Part shown: piece by piece, positions 46,031-57,023 of the stretch
Numbering within the stretch: position 1 is the first letter of the stretch
Layout of the letters: every line of letters begins with the position of its first letter
Origin: Craspedostauros australis
Lineage: Eukaryota > Bacillariophyta > Bacillariophyceae > Mastogloiales > Achnanthaceae
Direction: 5' to 3'
Assembly (NCBI GenBank): GCA_026770025.1
Contig: JAMXDE010000012.1
Span: 806,001 to 870,000, forward strand
Length of the DNA stretch: 64,000 bases
Notes under the pieces: generated by a model
Told to the model about the DNA's origin: nothing
Database searches by the model: none
Seen by the model: only the letters and a program-made list of their open reading frames with translations
Translations under genes and position numbers: made by a program

Positions 46031-47497
46031 ATGAACCGACCTCAGAAACGAGCACGCAGTGGCAAGGCGCTGCCGACACACAAATCAGCGTCGGGAGGGA
46101 CATCGCAGCCACGCAAGAAGGCAAGGGGCGTGGGCATCAAGATCGAGCCAGGTTCGGGCGGGTCGATTTCAGCGTCCACGAGGCGCAATCAGCCGCAGTC
46201 CAAGGAGGTGCTCAGGGACCGATTCATCGCCCTGTTCCAAACTGCGCAGCACAAGTCAGGTATATCCAGCACCAAGCTCAAGGAACACTTCCCCAACAAG
46301 ACAGATTTCGAGCAGCTGGCGTTGGTCATCAAGTACGTTCAGGAATGCGGCATGTTTGTGTCGTTTCGCGCAGTTTCGCGCTGCATTGAGTTGCAATGTG
46401 CTGCATTGCATTGTGTTGCATTACATTGAGTTCCTGTGAAATTATGCCACGTTTGAAGTGGTTAATCAGGATGCTCTACGAGTACTAACACACGAACGCT
46501 AGTGACTTGCGCCAAGGGTACAGAGCTTTAGTTTTGCACTCGGGCGAAGCGAGCAAGTGCTGCAGACACCTATTCCATTATACCATACAGGAAACACACA
46601 CTGCTGGATGACCCTTCCACAATTCTCACATCTGCTTCGATCCACTCCAATCCATGCCAACCTGTCAACATGTCACGACGAATGTGTCCCCCCATCAAAT
46701 GCCATGTTGAATCATGCGTTGCAATACCTGTACCACGAATTCCAATGTTCGCAAAACGCCACCATGCTCGTACGTCACCAAGTGAGTTGCTGCGCGAGTC
46801 GAGACTGACGATGAGCAAGATGGGCGCCGAGCTCTACTACACGCTCGTTTCGAAGGACGTCGCCGCAAAGTACCATGGCCTGGATGTGTCGGAACGCATG
46901 GTGCTTCAAGTCATCGAAAAGGCAGGCAACATGGGCATCTGGACCAAGGAGATCCGGATGCAGACCAACATCCAGCAGCAGGCCCTCAACAAGATATTCA
47001 AGCATCTCGAACAGCGCCAGCTCATCAAGCCGGTCAAATCGGTCAACGCGAAGGCCAAGAAGCTCTACATGCTCTACAACCTCGTCCCATCCAAGGAGCT
47101 CACCGGCGGTGTATGGTACAGCGGCCTTGAGTTCGATCACGAGTTCATCTCCGAACTCAGAACCTTCATCATGATGTGCGTCAGACGTCTCAACAATGGC
47201 AACGGCATCACCGTCGCGGACATCAAGTCCAAAATGATCCAGGCAAAGGTCAGCCGCGTAGAACTCGGCGTGGAAGACGTCACGCAGATCGTCCAGACCT
47301 TGGTGTACGACTATCGGTTGGATGCCAACGTCCAGAACGACAACGGCGACACCTTGTACACGATGCCAAGGCGGGTCTCGACAATGTGCAACTTCAAGTG
47401 GTGGGAAGCGGTGGAGTCCGATTTCCATTTCCGCACCATTGAGTTTCAGGACGGTGTCGTCCTGAGCCCGCACGAGCCACACCATCATTCCTTCTAA
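46031..47497 (+). CDS. POLR3F: RNA polymerase III subunit RPC6 (RPC34)
   Basis: Two exons, 46031-46332 and 46783-47497, joined in phase 2 across a 450-base intron (GTACGT donor at 46333); 338 residues. The junction forms the AAT codon of VINELLRESRLTMSKMG. RPC34 is part of the RPC82/RPC34/RPC31 subcomplex that contacts TFIIIB and opens promoters of tRNA and 5S rRNA genes. Family blocks are clear: ERMVLQVIEKAGNMGIWTKEIR, NKIFKHLEQRQLIKPVKSV and KKLYMLYNLVPSKELTGGVWYS, covering the tandem winged-helix domains, followed by VELGVEDVTQIVQTLVYDYRLD. The N-terminus has a basic, low-complexity leader of about 55 residues. The C-terminal tail has only one cysteine, unlike animal and plant versions with a cysteine-rich iron-sulfur site. 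Confidence 0.93.
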
Positions 47498-48183
47498 TCC
47501 CAAGGAATGCTCGCAATTTGTCATTGATGGTGACATGCCGTAGAGTAAGCGTATCCGAATGGTACCATACGATCCGCACTGTGATGCTACTCGCCACATA
47601 GCTCCGGAGTTGAGTGGAGTGGATCGCTGTGCCTGCCAATGATCGCAAACCGAAGGATTGCAATTGACCTCCGGTGGTACACTCCACGAACGTACTCGTA
47701 TGATACGCCATGGCATTTGCGCCATGAGAGCAATCGCAAGGCCTCCCATCGGCTACCCAACTCATGCACGAGTAAGTTGAAGGGTGAAGGCACTGGCAGC
47801 GGGGTGGAAGGAAGAGCAAGCTTCTCTAGACCAACACAACGCATACTCGCAGAACAATACTGCGTGACTGGATTGTTCATAGATATAATACAACGCAAGC
47901 ATGATGTGACACTAGTATGATAGCGCTTGTTAGTTTGCAATATTTACATTCCCGAAATATGTTTGATCCGTGCTCCGTCTCGCTTTGATGAAATCAGGAT
48001 GCTCCCCGCACACCACGTTCCAATGCCTGAATGCTTATTGGATTTCGTATGGTTGGTCCGTGAGGATTGAATCCCCTTGTTTCTCTCGCCCATTTACTCA
48101 ATGCATATCTGACTGCTTGGCTGCCTGCCTGTCTGCCTGATTGCGTGTCTGCCTCCCCGACTGCTTGGCTGCATGCTCTCTGC
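47498..48183. other. convergent intergenic region between RPC34 and the TAZ gene
   Basis: It should contain two 3' UTRs. A degenerate CTGCYTG repeat lies at 48111-48174. No gene seen. Confidence 0.6.
48111..48174. repeat. degenerate CTGCCTG/CTGCTTG repeat
   Basis: About eight short units with the core CTGYYTG follow one another, in the region just after the TAZ-protein stop codon. Confidence 0.75.
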
Positions 48184-49467
48184 TCAACCAAAACGATCCA
48201 AGGACTCGGACAATGGTTCGGCGAAGGACCCTTCAATCGCAGGATTGAATGGCTCCATGGGCTTCGTGGACGTTCTGATTACGCTGCAGGATGCGCTGCG
48301 CATGCGTCGTTGCGGTGAGGATTGACGTTGCTCCGCTTCCACCATCTCCTCCTCGATCTGAGGTTCCAGGCTGACAACGAGCTGACCGAGCAAGGATTGC
48401 TGGGGGTTGGTTGACACGAACTGCGACGATGCCTTCGCTGTGCTCGAACGGACGTCGAGGCTCTCCGCACGTGGTCGCGTTCGCCGCTTGGACGATGCGC
48501 CGCCGACGCCGGTGCCCAGCATGCAGAGAGCCATGGCGCTGTCCTGGCTGTCCTGCAAATGGCTGTTGTTCTGCTGCAACGGCGATTGCGACTGCGATCG
48601 CTGCTTTGCCGGGACGGTCAAGGGCGATGGAGACGCCGACACTGATGCCAGCGAAGATGATGACGAAGATGCGTTGCCGAGCATGCAGAGCGCCATGGCG
48701 CTGTCCTCATCCTTCGTCTCCTGCTCCTGGGCTTGCCGCATGGACATGTCCGGCATGTCGAGGGAGCGGTGGTTTTGAGTTGGGAAGCGTGGTGGGGGAG
48801 GCGGCATCATGTGAGGCGTGTTGGGCGGAGTGTGGTTCCCATGCGGTCGCTTGTTGACGACGTTGCTGCCATCATCCACGATGCGGAAGGAGGCCAGGAT
48901 GCGACGTTCTCCACCATCGTTGCCCGCCATCGAGCAGGTGTTCCTTGAGATTCTGTGGGTGGCCAGGGACACGGCGAGTTTCTTGTCGCTGTTGATGGAG
49001 TACGTGTTGTAGACGTGCTTGGTATTGGACTTCCGAGCAGCCACGCCGCTTCGCACACCGCCGCCGCTGCTCGCATTGCCTGCGGTGTTGCCACTGCCGC
49101 CGCTGGTGGGGTTGCGATCGAGCTGGCCACGTGCCTGCCTGGCCACGAAGGTGCAGACCAGACAGAGATGCTCCTTTTTTATCCTCGTCTGCTGGCCTGC
49201 CTGGCGGGCACGAATCTCGCGGCATCGTCGGTAGTGAGCCAGGAGTTTCCGGGCGTCACCGCATCCTCGGTAGTTGGTTGGGCAGGCATTGTGGGTGCCG
49301 TTGGCTGAGCATGTCTTGAGATGGAGGTAGGTGAGCTTGGCCTGTGCACAGCCCCTGTGCTGGCATTGGTACGGACCCAGTCGGCAGCTCTGCAGATTCG
49401 TTTGGAGAAAGTGTTGGAGTGCGAGTACATACGCACGTGCGGATCCGGGGACCATTCGTTCATTCAT
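48184..49467 (-). CDS. TAZ-type zinc finger protein
   Basis: A single exon of 427 codons; ATG at 49467, with a second in-frame ATG at 49455. TAZ fingers, known from CBP/p300 co-activators and plant BT proteins, bind activation domains of transcription factors through three HCCC zinc sites. Residues of this type are seen in about the first 110: an initial histidine and CRLGPYQCQHRGC, then HLKTC with a CPTNYRGC block, then HYRRCR followed after a longer gap by CLVC. The remaining three quarters are serine-rich and contain no CBP/p300 bromodomain or acetyltransferase, nor a BTB domain, so this is a stand-alone TAZ protein. The ten-residue sequence DSAMALCMLG occurs twice, about 55 residues apart. 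It probably acts in the nucleus as a transcription adaptor. Confidence 0.82.
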   Translation of the reverse strand: MNERMVPGSARAYVLALQHFLQTNLQSCRLGPYQCQHRGCAQAKLTYLHLKTCSANGTHNACPTNYRGCGDARKLLAHYRRCREIRARQAGQQTRIKKEHLCLVCTFVARQARGQLDRNPTSGGSGNTAGNASSGGGVRSGVAARKSNTKHVYNTYSINSDKKLAVSLATHRISRNTCSMAGNDGGERRILASFRIVDDGSNVVNKRPHGNHTPPNTPHMMPPPPPRFPTQNHRSLDMPDMSMRQAQEQETKDEDSAMALCMLGNASSSSSSLASVSASPSPLTVPAKQRSQSQSPLQQNNSHLQDSQDSAMALCMLGTGVGGASSKRRTRPRAESLDVRSSTAKASSQFVSTNPQQSLLGQLVVSLEPQIEEEMVEAEQRQSSPQRRMRSASCSVIRTSTKPMEPFNPAIEGSFAEPLSESLDRFG

Positions 49468-49494
49468 TCGTTCGTTCGTTCATTCATTCGTTTG
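49461..49494. repeat. CATT/CGTT tetranucleotide repeat at the TAZ gene start
   Basis: Alternating CATT and CGTT units overlap the putative start codon of the TAZ gene on the minus strand. Length change here would alter which ATG is used. Confidence 0.85.
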
Positions 49495-49829
49495 CCACAG
49501 CACAACATGAAGAGTCACGAAATCACAAGTGTGCAAGTAATAGCCAGAAGCAAAGGCCAGAAGACAAGATCAAGGCGTCGCAATATCACAGCATGATGGC
49601 AGAGCATGGTAGTAGCATGATGGCATCGCAGAATCACGTAAATATTCGATAGTCAGCAGATCAAATTGAGTGAGAAGCAAGGTCCTGGAGCGATCTGCTT
49701 TGCGTGCATCCACCAGAGGCGTCCATCGAGAGATTGCTTGGAGGCCATGTGCTCCATCAGAGAAGATCAGACAAGCACACGATCAATTCCCACGGACCAG
49801 TCACGTCGTTCGGAGGTCAGGAGGACTGA
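49468..49829. other. short intergenic region between the TAZ gene and a small hypothetical gene
   Basis: About 360 bases between two minus-strand genes, presumably the leader of the TAZ gene and the 3' end of the hypothetical gene. Apart from the tetranucleotide repeat at its left edge I see nothing in it. Confidence 0.5.
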
Positions 49830-50500
49830 TCATGATCCCTCGTTTGCACCCGCTCCTTCATCGCCTGTCTCTCTCTCCTCTCTCTTCATCTTTTCCGATC
49901 GGCTTTCATTCTCCACCAGCGTGTTCTCTGTCGGCTGCTGACCCGCATTGCTTTCCTCGTACGTAGGTGCGGAATACTCATGCGGCAAACTCGTGGAGTA
50001 TGCTGCATCCGTACCCCATCCTTTCAACCTGATTACCTCACCTTGGCATGCAACAAAGTAAAGATGGAAGCTGCTGCTTTCTTTGACTTTGTCACGATCG
50101 ATCCGATGTCGTTTCCATTGTTGTTGTTGGAGTTGTTCCTGTTGTTGCTGCTGCTGCTGTTGCCGGTGTTGTTGGTTCTGGCACTCATGTTGTTCATGCT
50201 CTTGCTTGTGGTCATGCTGTTGCCCGATTGCAAGGGAGCGGGGGCGTTCGATGTCATCTGCATGGCCGATTCCGCAGGTGCGCTTTCCGACCGTGGTCGT
50301 CTCCAGACAGGTTCCGGCGTTGCGAACCTCAATGTCTTGACAGTCCCGGCAGGCCGCAGGGGTGGCGCAGTGTCTGACTTTGACTCCATCGCTGTGTCTG
50401 TCTCGTTGCTGTTGTGGTTGCTGCTGTGGTTGTCGACGGATGCTGCTGCTGCTGATGATGATGATGAAGTTGATGGTGGATCCATGTCTGTGCTTAGCAT
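49830..50500 (-). CDS. small serine/asparagine-rich hypothetical protein
   Basis: A tentative two-exon gene, 50500-50042 and 49955-49830, phase 0, giving 194 residues. Exon 1 starts MLSTDMDPPSTSS, is rich in serine, asparagine and alanine, and contains a basic segment with PLRPAGTVKTLRFATPEP. Its frame runs into GTGAGG, a plausible donor at 50041, followed at once by a stop. An acceptor AG at 49957-49956 opens an in-phase charged tail ending GAGANEGS. I do not recognise the protein. The 3' end of the intron could also be placed a few codons later. The strand fits the A/C-rich leader rule seen elsewhere in the window. It may be a disordered regulatory protein or a spurious call. Confidence 0.42.
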
Positions 50501-52381
50501 AATACAATAGTCGCGTGCTTGCTTCTAACTAATAATATAATAAAATCGATTGTCGGGTTGGTTGATGATAGGCTCTTCGAATGGAGGCAAATTCGAAATG
50601 ACAATCAGGTGCGGCTGATGCTGATGGTGTGTTGTCGCATTGAAGTGTGTTGGAGTAGCTGCAATACTCGTTACGAGTTGATGCTGTGATGTGTTGTACG
50701 ACCTATTCAACAGAAGTTCGAACAATGACGTCTTCCCGCCGCCCTTCGCCTCTCTCTCTGTGTCTGTCTGTGTGTGTGCTTGGTGCGGCTCGTAGTTCGT
50801 AGAGTGCTCGTCGGTAGTGAAACAAGTGGCAGCGTAGTAGAAGTATGCTCCTCCAGTTTGGTCTTGGTCTGTTTGTGCGATTTTGAAGTTGTGGCGCGCT
50901 TTTCGGCTGGCTGTGATTGCGGAGCAGTGCGCGATGTCGTATGGACTTTGGTGCGACTTGGAAGCAATCGTACCAGAAGGAATGATGTGGGTTGAAGTTG
51001 CTTGCGGAGTTGACGCTTCGTTGCTTCGTTGCTTCTTTACTTCGTTTGGTTTCTTGTTTTGCTCTCTGTGTGGTTTGATACCAGAGAGGGATGAATGGCT
51101 GCTGGGCTGCTCGCGAGGTCCGATGGTTGTTGAATCGATGCCTGAATCGATGGTTGGTTGGATGGATGGAAGGAAGTCGGCGGAATCGTTTCGCAACGAC
51201 TGCCATCCCCGTTGGCCTCCCACCCATCCATTCCATCCATCAACCAACGAAGTCACCAAGGAACAAAGGAACCAAACGCACGACCGATCAGCCACTTGCT
51301 CAGCTCATCCCAAACACCAAAACACACACGTACGAGGCGTGCAGAGAGATACTCAAAGACAGAAAGCAGCGAGCCAAAAACAAAAACGGAGGCCGGTGAT
51401 GACCACTCTGATGATCCGGTACTCAGCAAAACAAATTGGTGGCCACAAACGGCTCTCCGCACGCACGCAACGACGATGCGTTCGCTTGGTTCAGACATGT
51501 CACCGGGAACATTGACAACTCGCCACGCTCACGTGTGTGTGCTCGCGCGCGCAACAGTGTTCGAACCTTCGAACATTCGTACAGGTGCGTCGTTGTTGGC
51601 GTGCACACCAACACGAAGGCGGGAGAAAGCATTCCCTTCGTGGTGGAGAACCAACGATAGACGCCACCTGATGACGTACAGACGTCGCGTCATTCCAACC
51701 AACGTGCCTGCTCTACGCGGTATTGGGTGTGACACCAGCAAAACCATGTGCAAGAAAATGTCACAGCCAGTCTTGTTTCCAACACAGGGGCTGTGCCATC
51801 ACCCACGAAGTACTCGTATCCACGACCAACATCGTGTTGCTCCAACTTCAACCCGTCGTTGCCGGAGTACTCCACGGACATGGTACCAACCAATGGACGC
51901 GAGGTACTGCGCAACCGACGAGGGTGGATCAGATGGACCATCACCAACCCAACCAACTCCGCCCCACTCAGGGTCCACAGCATCAGCCAACCGACGTGAT
52001 CCTTTGTCGTGCACTGTGCTCTTCTGCGTGATGGAGCGGTCCAGGACTGGAGATGGTACGAGTATTCGTGATAGAAGGGAAGAGTGTGCATTCTTTGCCA
52101 TGGAACGAGTTACTTCACCAGAAATGGAGAGAAAGACTTGGGAGTGGAAGAAGCAACATCAATATCAACGAGACGAGGGTCTATCACTGCTGAAGGGCAT
52201 TCACAGAGTCTACAGGAGAGGAGTACAAAAGATCATACTCGTACTGCTCAACGTTACAACCATGCTCGTGCTATCTTGCCGTGTGGGATGCCGTGGTGTT
52301 CCAGGTACGAGTACCTACGTGCATTCCTTTGCTCGCTCGTTTTGGTGTCTCATTTCCGCTTGCTGGGCCTGTGCTGGAGCT
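50501..52381. other. 1.9-kb region between the hypothetical gene and U2AF
   Basis: The left half is T/G-rich on the plus strand and probably the leader of the minus-strand hypothetical gene. An imperfect inverted repeat is centred near 51200. The right half ends at the U2AF stop and should include its 3' UTR. A plus-strand frame of 447 codons (51158-52501) overlaps the last U2AF exon and has no recognisable content. No gene supported. Confidence 0.45.
51150..51248. repeat. imperfect inverted repeat with about 50-base loop
   Basis: GATGGTTGGTTGGATGGATGG at the left is nearly complementary to the CCATCCATTCCATCCATCAA segment at the right. It could fold as a hairpin in RNA or be a chance product of GGAT repeats. 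Confidence 0.55.
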
Positions 52382-55213
52382 CTACTGGAGCTTTCCTGCG
52401 CTGTATGCTTCTTCCGGCAAGTAGCTCGTCTGTGTCGTCAAAATGTGAGACAAAATTTGCCAAGAGAAAACATGTGGACAGAGCGTATCGTTCAGTGTTA
52501 GTGCCGGTGTGGCCGGTGACCAGGACATTCCATCACACTCTCTCGGGCGAACGAACGATCGGACGACACAAGCGCCCATCCACATCAGACGACACTCCCA
52601 ACTTGACAGGCATACATCGCAGCCATCGTTGTACTCCTTGCAGTAGTAGCAGTAGGATGTGAAGGCACTGCCACGCTATCGCGCCAAGCCCCAAAATACA
52701 AGATCATGTGATGCATGATATCGCACGTCATCCTCGCGTACGTGCAAAAGCATGGAACCGCCAATACTTGTGCGACTCACCTTCACCACATTGGAACCAA
52801 ACTGTCTGCCCCCGAGCTCCTTCTCTGCTGTGGTGGCATCCTGCACTGTTGCGTACTCCAAGAAGACCTTCTTGATGGCGCTTGGTTGCACATTCTCATT
52901 GGCCACCCGGGGGATCTTCATCCCCAGCAACTTTCCGACTTTGGCACACTCCCCTTCCACCTCCTCCTTTAGGCCTTCGTACTCGTCATCAGTTGAGAGA
53001 TCTTCGTCTATCACCATGTTGTGGAGGACCAAGATTCTTGTTGGACCGGTCGAGGCAGGTGGTGGCGGAGGCGGCGGTGGCACTGTACCTGCTGCCGGTG
53101 CGCCCGCAGCCGGGGCCGATCCGAAGGCGGCGTCCAGTGCGGCATTGGCAATGTCCAAGGGCGACTTGCCCGCCATTATGCCAGACCCTGCTGGCGGCGG
53201 GGGCGGTGGAGGTGGCACGGACACATTGTCAGTGGACATCGGTGCACCCGGCAGCGCGACGAAGGTCCCAGTGCGTGTGATCGGAAGCCCGTTGGCATCC
53301 ATGTGAGTGGGCGCGGTTGGCATGGGGCACTTGCCCATGGCGGCGTCCAGAAGGTTGTCGATTTCGAAGCCACCGATGATCATTGGCGCTGTGCCAGTGT
53401 GGACGGGAGCAGGGACGCTCGTGGGGACTGTCGTTGGTGCTGGTGGCGGAGCTCCTCTTTGCGTGGCGACCCTGGCGGTGATGATCTTGCCACCGCCCAG
53501 ATCCATGCCGTTGAGGCCTTCCACAGCGACCTTGGTGACGTTGGTGTCCTCATACTCCAAGAAGCAAAACCCTTTGCTGGTTGGGGACTCCGGTTCGCTC
53601 TTGACCAAGTGGAACGACTTCACTCGGCCGAAGGTCTGGAGCATCTCAAGCACTTGGGGTTCGGTCATGTGGTAGTGAAGGCCTGTGCAATTGCGTAACG
53701 CAAACGTGTAACAGCGAAACGTCACAACAAGATACCAATGCATGGTGCAAACGTTGTTGGAATGGTGATTGAAATGATTGTGTCAGTATGAGTGATGCGC
53801 GGCGTGCGATACGTGGAATGTTTGACAAGTGGTGAGTATTGCGCAGGTGAAAACAAAAGGTAGCGTGCGAGAGACAGATGAAAGACTTGCACTGCGTGTG
53901 CATAAGCATGCGCATGGTCATTGCCTTGCACCATGTCTTGCGAGCATGGTGAATACATGCAGAATCCTCTGGAGAGAGCAGCAGAGTAAAGTAGAGTAGA
54001 GTGCACAGCTCCGCAATGCAGCATACTCGTTGGCTGTGATAGCGCCGTCGGTTTGTGCTTGTTTGCGTTCATAGCGTCCAGGTGGGGTGATGCATGTGGA
54101 TGCGACACTGTACAGTACGTAGATCATTGCCCAACCATTGCTGGCAATCAACACACCGCATGTCACAAACATCTCACACCCCGTGTACAACCCAATGAAT
54201 GAAAGGAGAGCACGCATGACATCGCGACGTACGAGTAGTACGCGACCAAACAAGGAAACGACCACACAGCCACACGAGCACAATACAAATACAGCCCAAA
54301 TCATACGATGACAACGATGCATTCGAAGCAGGCACTTACCTCCAACAAAGACCTTGTTCGGACCATCCTGAACGGATCCGTTGACGATTCCGAGTTTATG
54401 AATGTCGAGCTTCGGGAGGTTGGCGGGATCCACCTTGGGTGCCATGGATGGGTTGTAATCGTTGGGTCTTCGAACGCGGAGCTTGCCCTTTCCGTTCATG
54501 TTGATCCCATCCATCGCGAGACACGCCGTTGCCATCTCGACAGTTCTGAATTCCAAAAAGCAGAATCGGCGCTGTGGGTTGACATAGACCGACATAATCG
54601 GATCCTCCTGCAGGGTGGCGGGCGGCTCCAATGCCTTCTCGATTGACGCCCTGAAGAAGGGTCGCACCTCCTGATCGTTGATATCGGCCGGGATGTGGCC
54701 GATGTACAAGCGACGGGCATGGCGCGTGTGCTGGAGGTTCGCAGCCGGGTTCCTGTCTGGCGGAGCGCCTGAGGTATCGGCAGGTGCAGAACCGGAGCCA
54801 GCACGGTTGGACACTGCCGCATCCGCGGCCAACTGCTCTGCGGTAGGCTCCACATCAAACTTGGACTGCCTTGTTTGGCGCTTCCTGCGACGGTCCTCTT
54901 CGAAATCGCGCTCGTCGTCATCCGATCGGAATCGCTTCCACTGGTTGCCGTTGCTGTCCGGACGATCCACAGCCGCGCGGTCGTCTCGGCGGTTGTCATG
55001 GTCCGATCGTCCGCCCCGGGAACCCCTCTCATGCCGTCTCGAACGCTCGTCGTGTCTGCTGCGGGATCTGCTGTCGCCGTAGCCTCCTCCGCGTTCGCGT
55101 GGCGATCCGCCGCCGCTGGGCGAGCCACGACGGCTGTAGCCGCCATGTCGGTCGGAGGACGGGGGTCCACCGTGCGACGATCCACCGCCGGAGCTGCGTC
55201 TTCGCTCGCTCAT
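52382..55213 (-). CDS. U2AF2: splicing factor U2AF large subunit (U2AF65)
   Basis: Three exons on the minus strand, 55213-54340, 53682-52781 and 52429-52382; 607 residues. Introns are 657 bases (phase 1) and 351 bases (phase 0). U2AF65 binds the polypyrimidine tract at 3' splice sites. An RS-like arginine/serine/glycine-rich N-terminus (about 1-110) is followed by RRM1 from about 167 (RRLYIGHIPADI), RRM2 from about 286 (KVFVGGLHYHMTE, formed across the first junction) and a third U2AF-homology RRM from about 503 to the end, with the R-x-F signature in GGRQFGSN. The 48-base last exon supplies TSYLPEEAYSAG, the conserved final strand and helix of that domain. A long linker with glycine, alanine and polyproline runs separates RRM2 from the third domain, longer than in animals. 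Confidence 0.92.
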
Positions 55214-55435
55214 TGCCGAGATTGTGAATTGCCTTGGTTGGAAATCGGCCTGCGATCTGCCTGTCGTAACTCCTGTCTCTTGGCACTGCGCTGACGGACC
55301 TGACGTTTCTGCGCGAACGATTTACTCAATCGCACCGCGAGTAGCAGATGGATGATCACTAAATGAGGGCGTTACTTTTGTTGCTGCCTCCGTTCTCACA
55401 ATGGTATTAGTGTGTGCTGTCAATGCCAGTAGTAG

Positions 55436-55480
55436 TATTGATGCCTGCCAGTATTGATGCATGCCAGTATTGATGCCTGG
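55436..55480. repeat. 16-base tandem repeat, nearly three units
   Basis: Units TATTGATGCMTGCCAG follow end to end in the upstream region of U2AF. Confidence 0.85.
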
Positions 55481-56046
55481 ATACACGGATGCGTGGATGT
55501 GCCGAGAACTTTGCTTTGTGTGGATGGGGGAGTTGGTGCAGCGCTTCCCCACGAGAACTCTGTTGGTTGTTTGTTTGGTTGATTTGTCCATGCCTTGCCC
55601 CATTTTGGTCGGAATTGGTTGGACGGGAGACGATGGAGCAGATATCTGAGTCCCGAGTTCTGTGATCAGCATGAATCGATGAAGATGATTGGTACTTCGA
55701 AAGCCTCTTGTCTCGAAATGTCAACGCATGACTTTTTTGTCCGCCCAAATGACTGTTACTGGTTTGAGCGCGTTTCTGCTGTGGCGACAGGGCACAATCG
55801 CCGAAGATCGTGGACGCATGAGTGCGCGGAGTCCGATCGAGTCCGTTCAGTACCATGGCGCGAGTAGCTCGTACGCGCAGAAACACGAAGAGACGAACAC
55901 AGAGACATCGCTGGTTGGAGAGCGCAGCAGCGACACGAAGCACGCAACCAACAGAGGCAACAGGCACTGAAGGCCGTTCTCGTTGGAATTCTCCAGCCAT
56001 GACAAACAGAAGACGCAGACAAAGAGAGGCGACACCACCACCGAAG

Positions 56047-56103
56047 GCAGCAACAGCAACAGCAACAGCAACGACAACAGCAACAACAACAGCAACAACA
56101 AGA
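56047..56103. repeat. AAC/AGC trinucleotide repeat
   Basis: CAACAGCAACAG-type repeat, about 19 trinucleotides, in the divergent region upstream of the unrecognised gene at 57024. Confidence 0.85.
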
Positions 56104-57023
56104 ACACCGATACCAATACCTCGCCACCTCTCTGTGACACCAGCACCGCACTGAAGGCAACATCGTCAGCAGGACCCAAGGAGCCATCTCCAACCAACCT
56201 CAGCAACTTCACTCTCTCTCCAGAGGAAGCAAGATCGGTAGAGACCTCCGTTGCAGATTGCGGGCGTGGATTGGTGGACATACCATACCAATACCAATAC
56301 CACAAAGTACATCGAGACAAGGAAGCAGGCGCAGCTCGTCTTCGTCCTCGTGCTGTACTCGCGCAGAATCCATCTGGCTTGCTGCCTGCCCACACCATAA
56401 CAGTACTCTGGTCCCAACGAGACAGAGAGAGCGGCACCTGCGGCGATCAGAATCTGGCTGCTTCCGTTACGTTGCGTCACGTTACGTTGCGTTGGGCCCC
56501 ATTGTGCTGCGTTCTTGCTTCTTGCGTCTTGCTGACTCTCGGAAACAGCCGAAGAAGGCACACCCAATCACGAAAGGGCACCAAGGCTCTCTGCGCATCA
56601 GTACATGGGGCAGAAGGTGCACAGACCACCTCACTATCACATTATACTAGTGCCATACCCTCGGTAGTATAACAGACAGCTCGCTGGCGCAGCATCGCAG
56701 GCACTGCTCCACTCACCACCCACCAACACACACACATCACAAACAGCCGTCGACCCTCCAAAAGAGTAAGGCGCATTAGCACCGGTGCTCCAATACAAAT
56801 AGCACTCTGCCCATACTGCAGAGCATTTCTCCAGAGTGTTCAAAGCCAGGTCAGAGCACATCAATTCGACCCAGACCAAATCAGGCCACCACGACTACAG
56901 AGTAGATCACAGCACAGCCCAATAGAGCGGTGCACGAAGTGATACCCAAACAACAAGGAGAAGCAGCATCAACAGCAACAACCAGCAACACATCACGAAC
57001 AACAAAAAGAAACGGAAGGCACG

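Larger units (their letters stand above)
55214..57023. promoter_or_regulatory. divergent upstream region of U2AF and an unrecognised gene
   Basis: A 1.8-kb region between divergent genes. The U2AF side is T/G-rich and the other side A/C-rich on the plus strand. It contains a 16-base tandem repeat at 55436-55480 and an AAC/AGC-rich microsatellite at 56047-56103. A 229-codon frame over the microsatellite (55983-56672) is judged leader-like low complexity. No gene supported. Confidence 0.5.

Noticed and set aside
50525-51295. Minus-strand 256-codon frame upstream of the small hypothetical gene
   Set aside because: Rich in His, Thr, Asn and Gln as expected of an A/C-rich leader; no conserved block is seen.
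51158-52501. Plus-strand 447-codon frame
   Set aside because: Composition is that of translated non-coding DNA, it spans the hairpin-like repeat and overlaps the last U2AF exon on the other strand, and no family pattern is visible.
55983-56672. Plus-strand 229-codon frame over the AAC/AGC repeat
   Set aside because: Asn/Ser-rich microsatellite translation in a divergent promoter region; the first codon is not ATG and no domain is visible.
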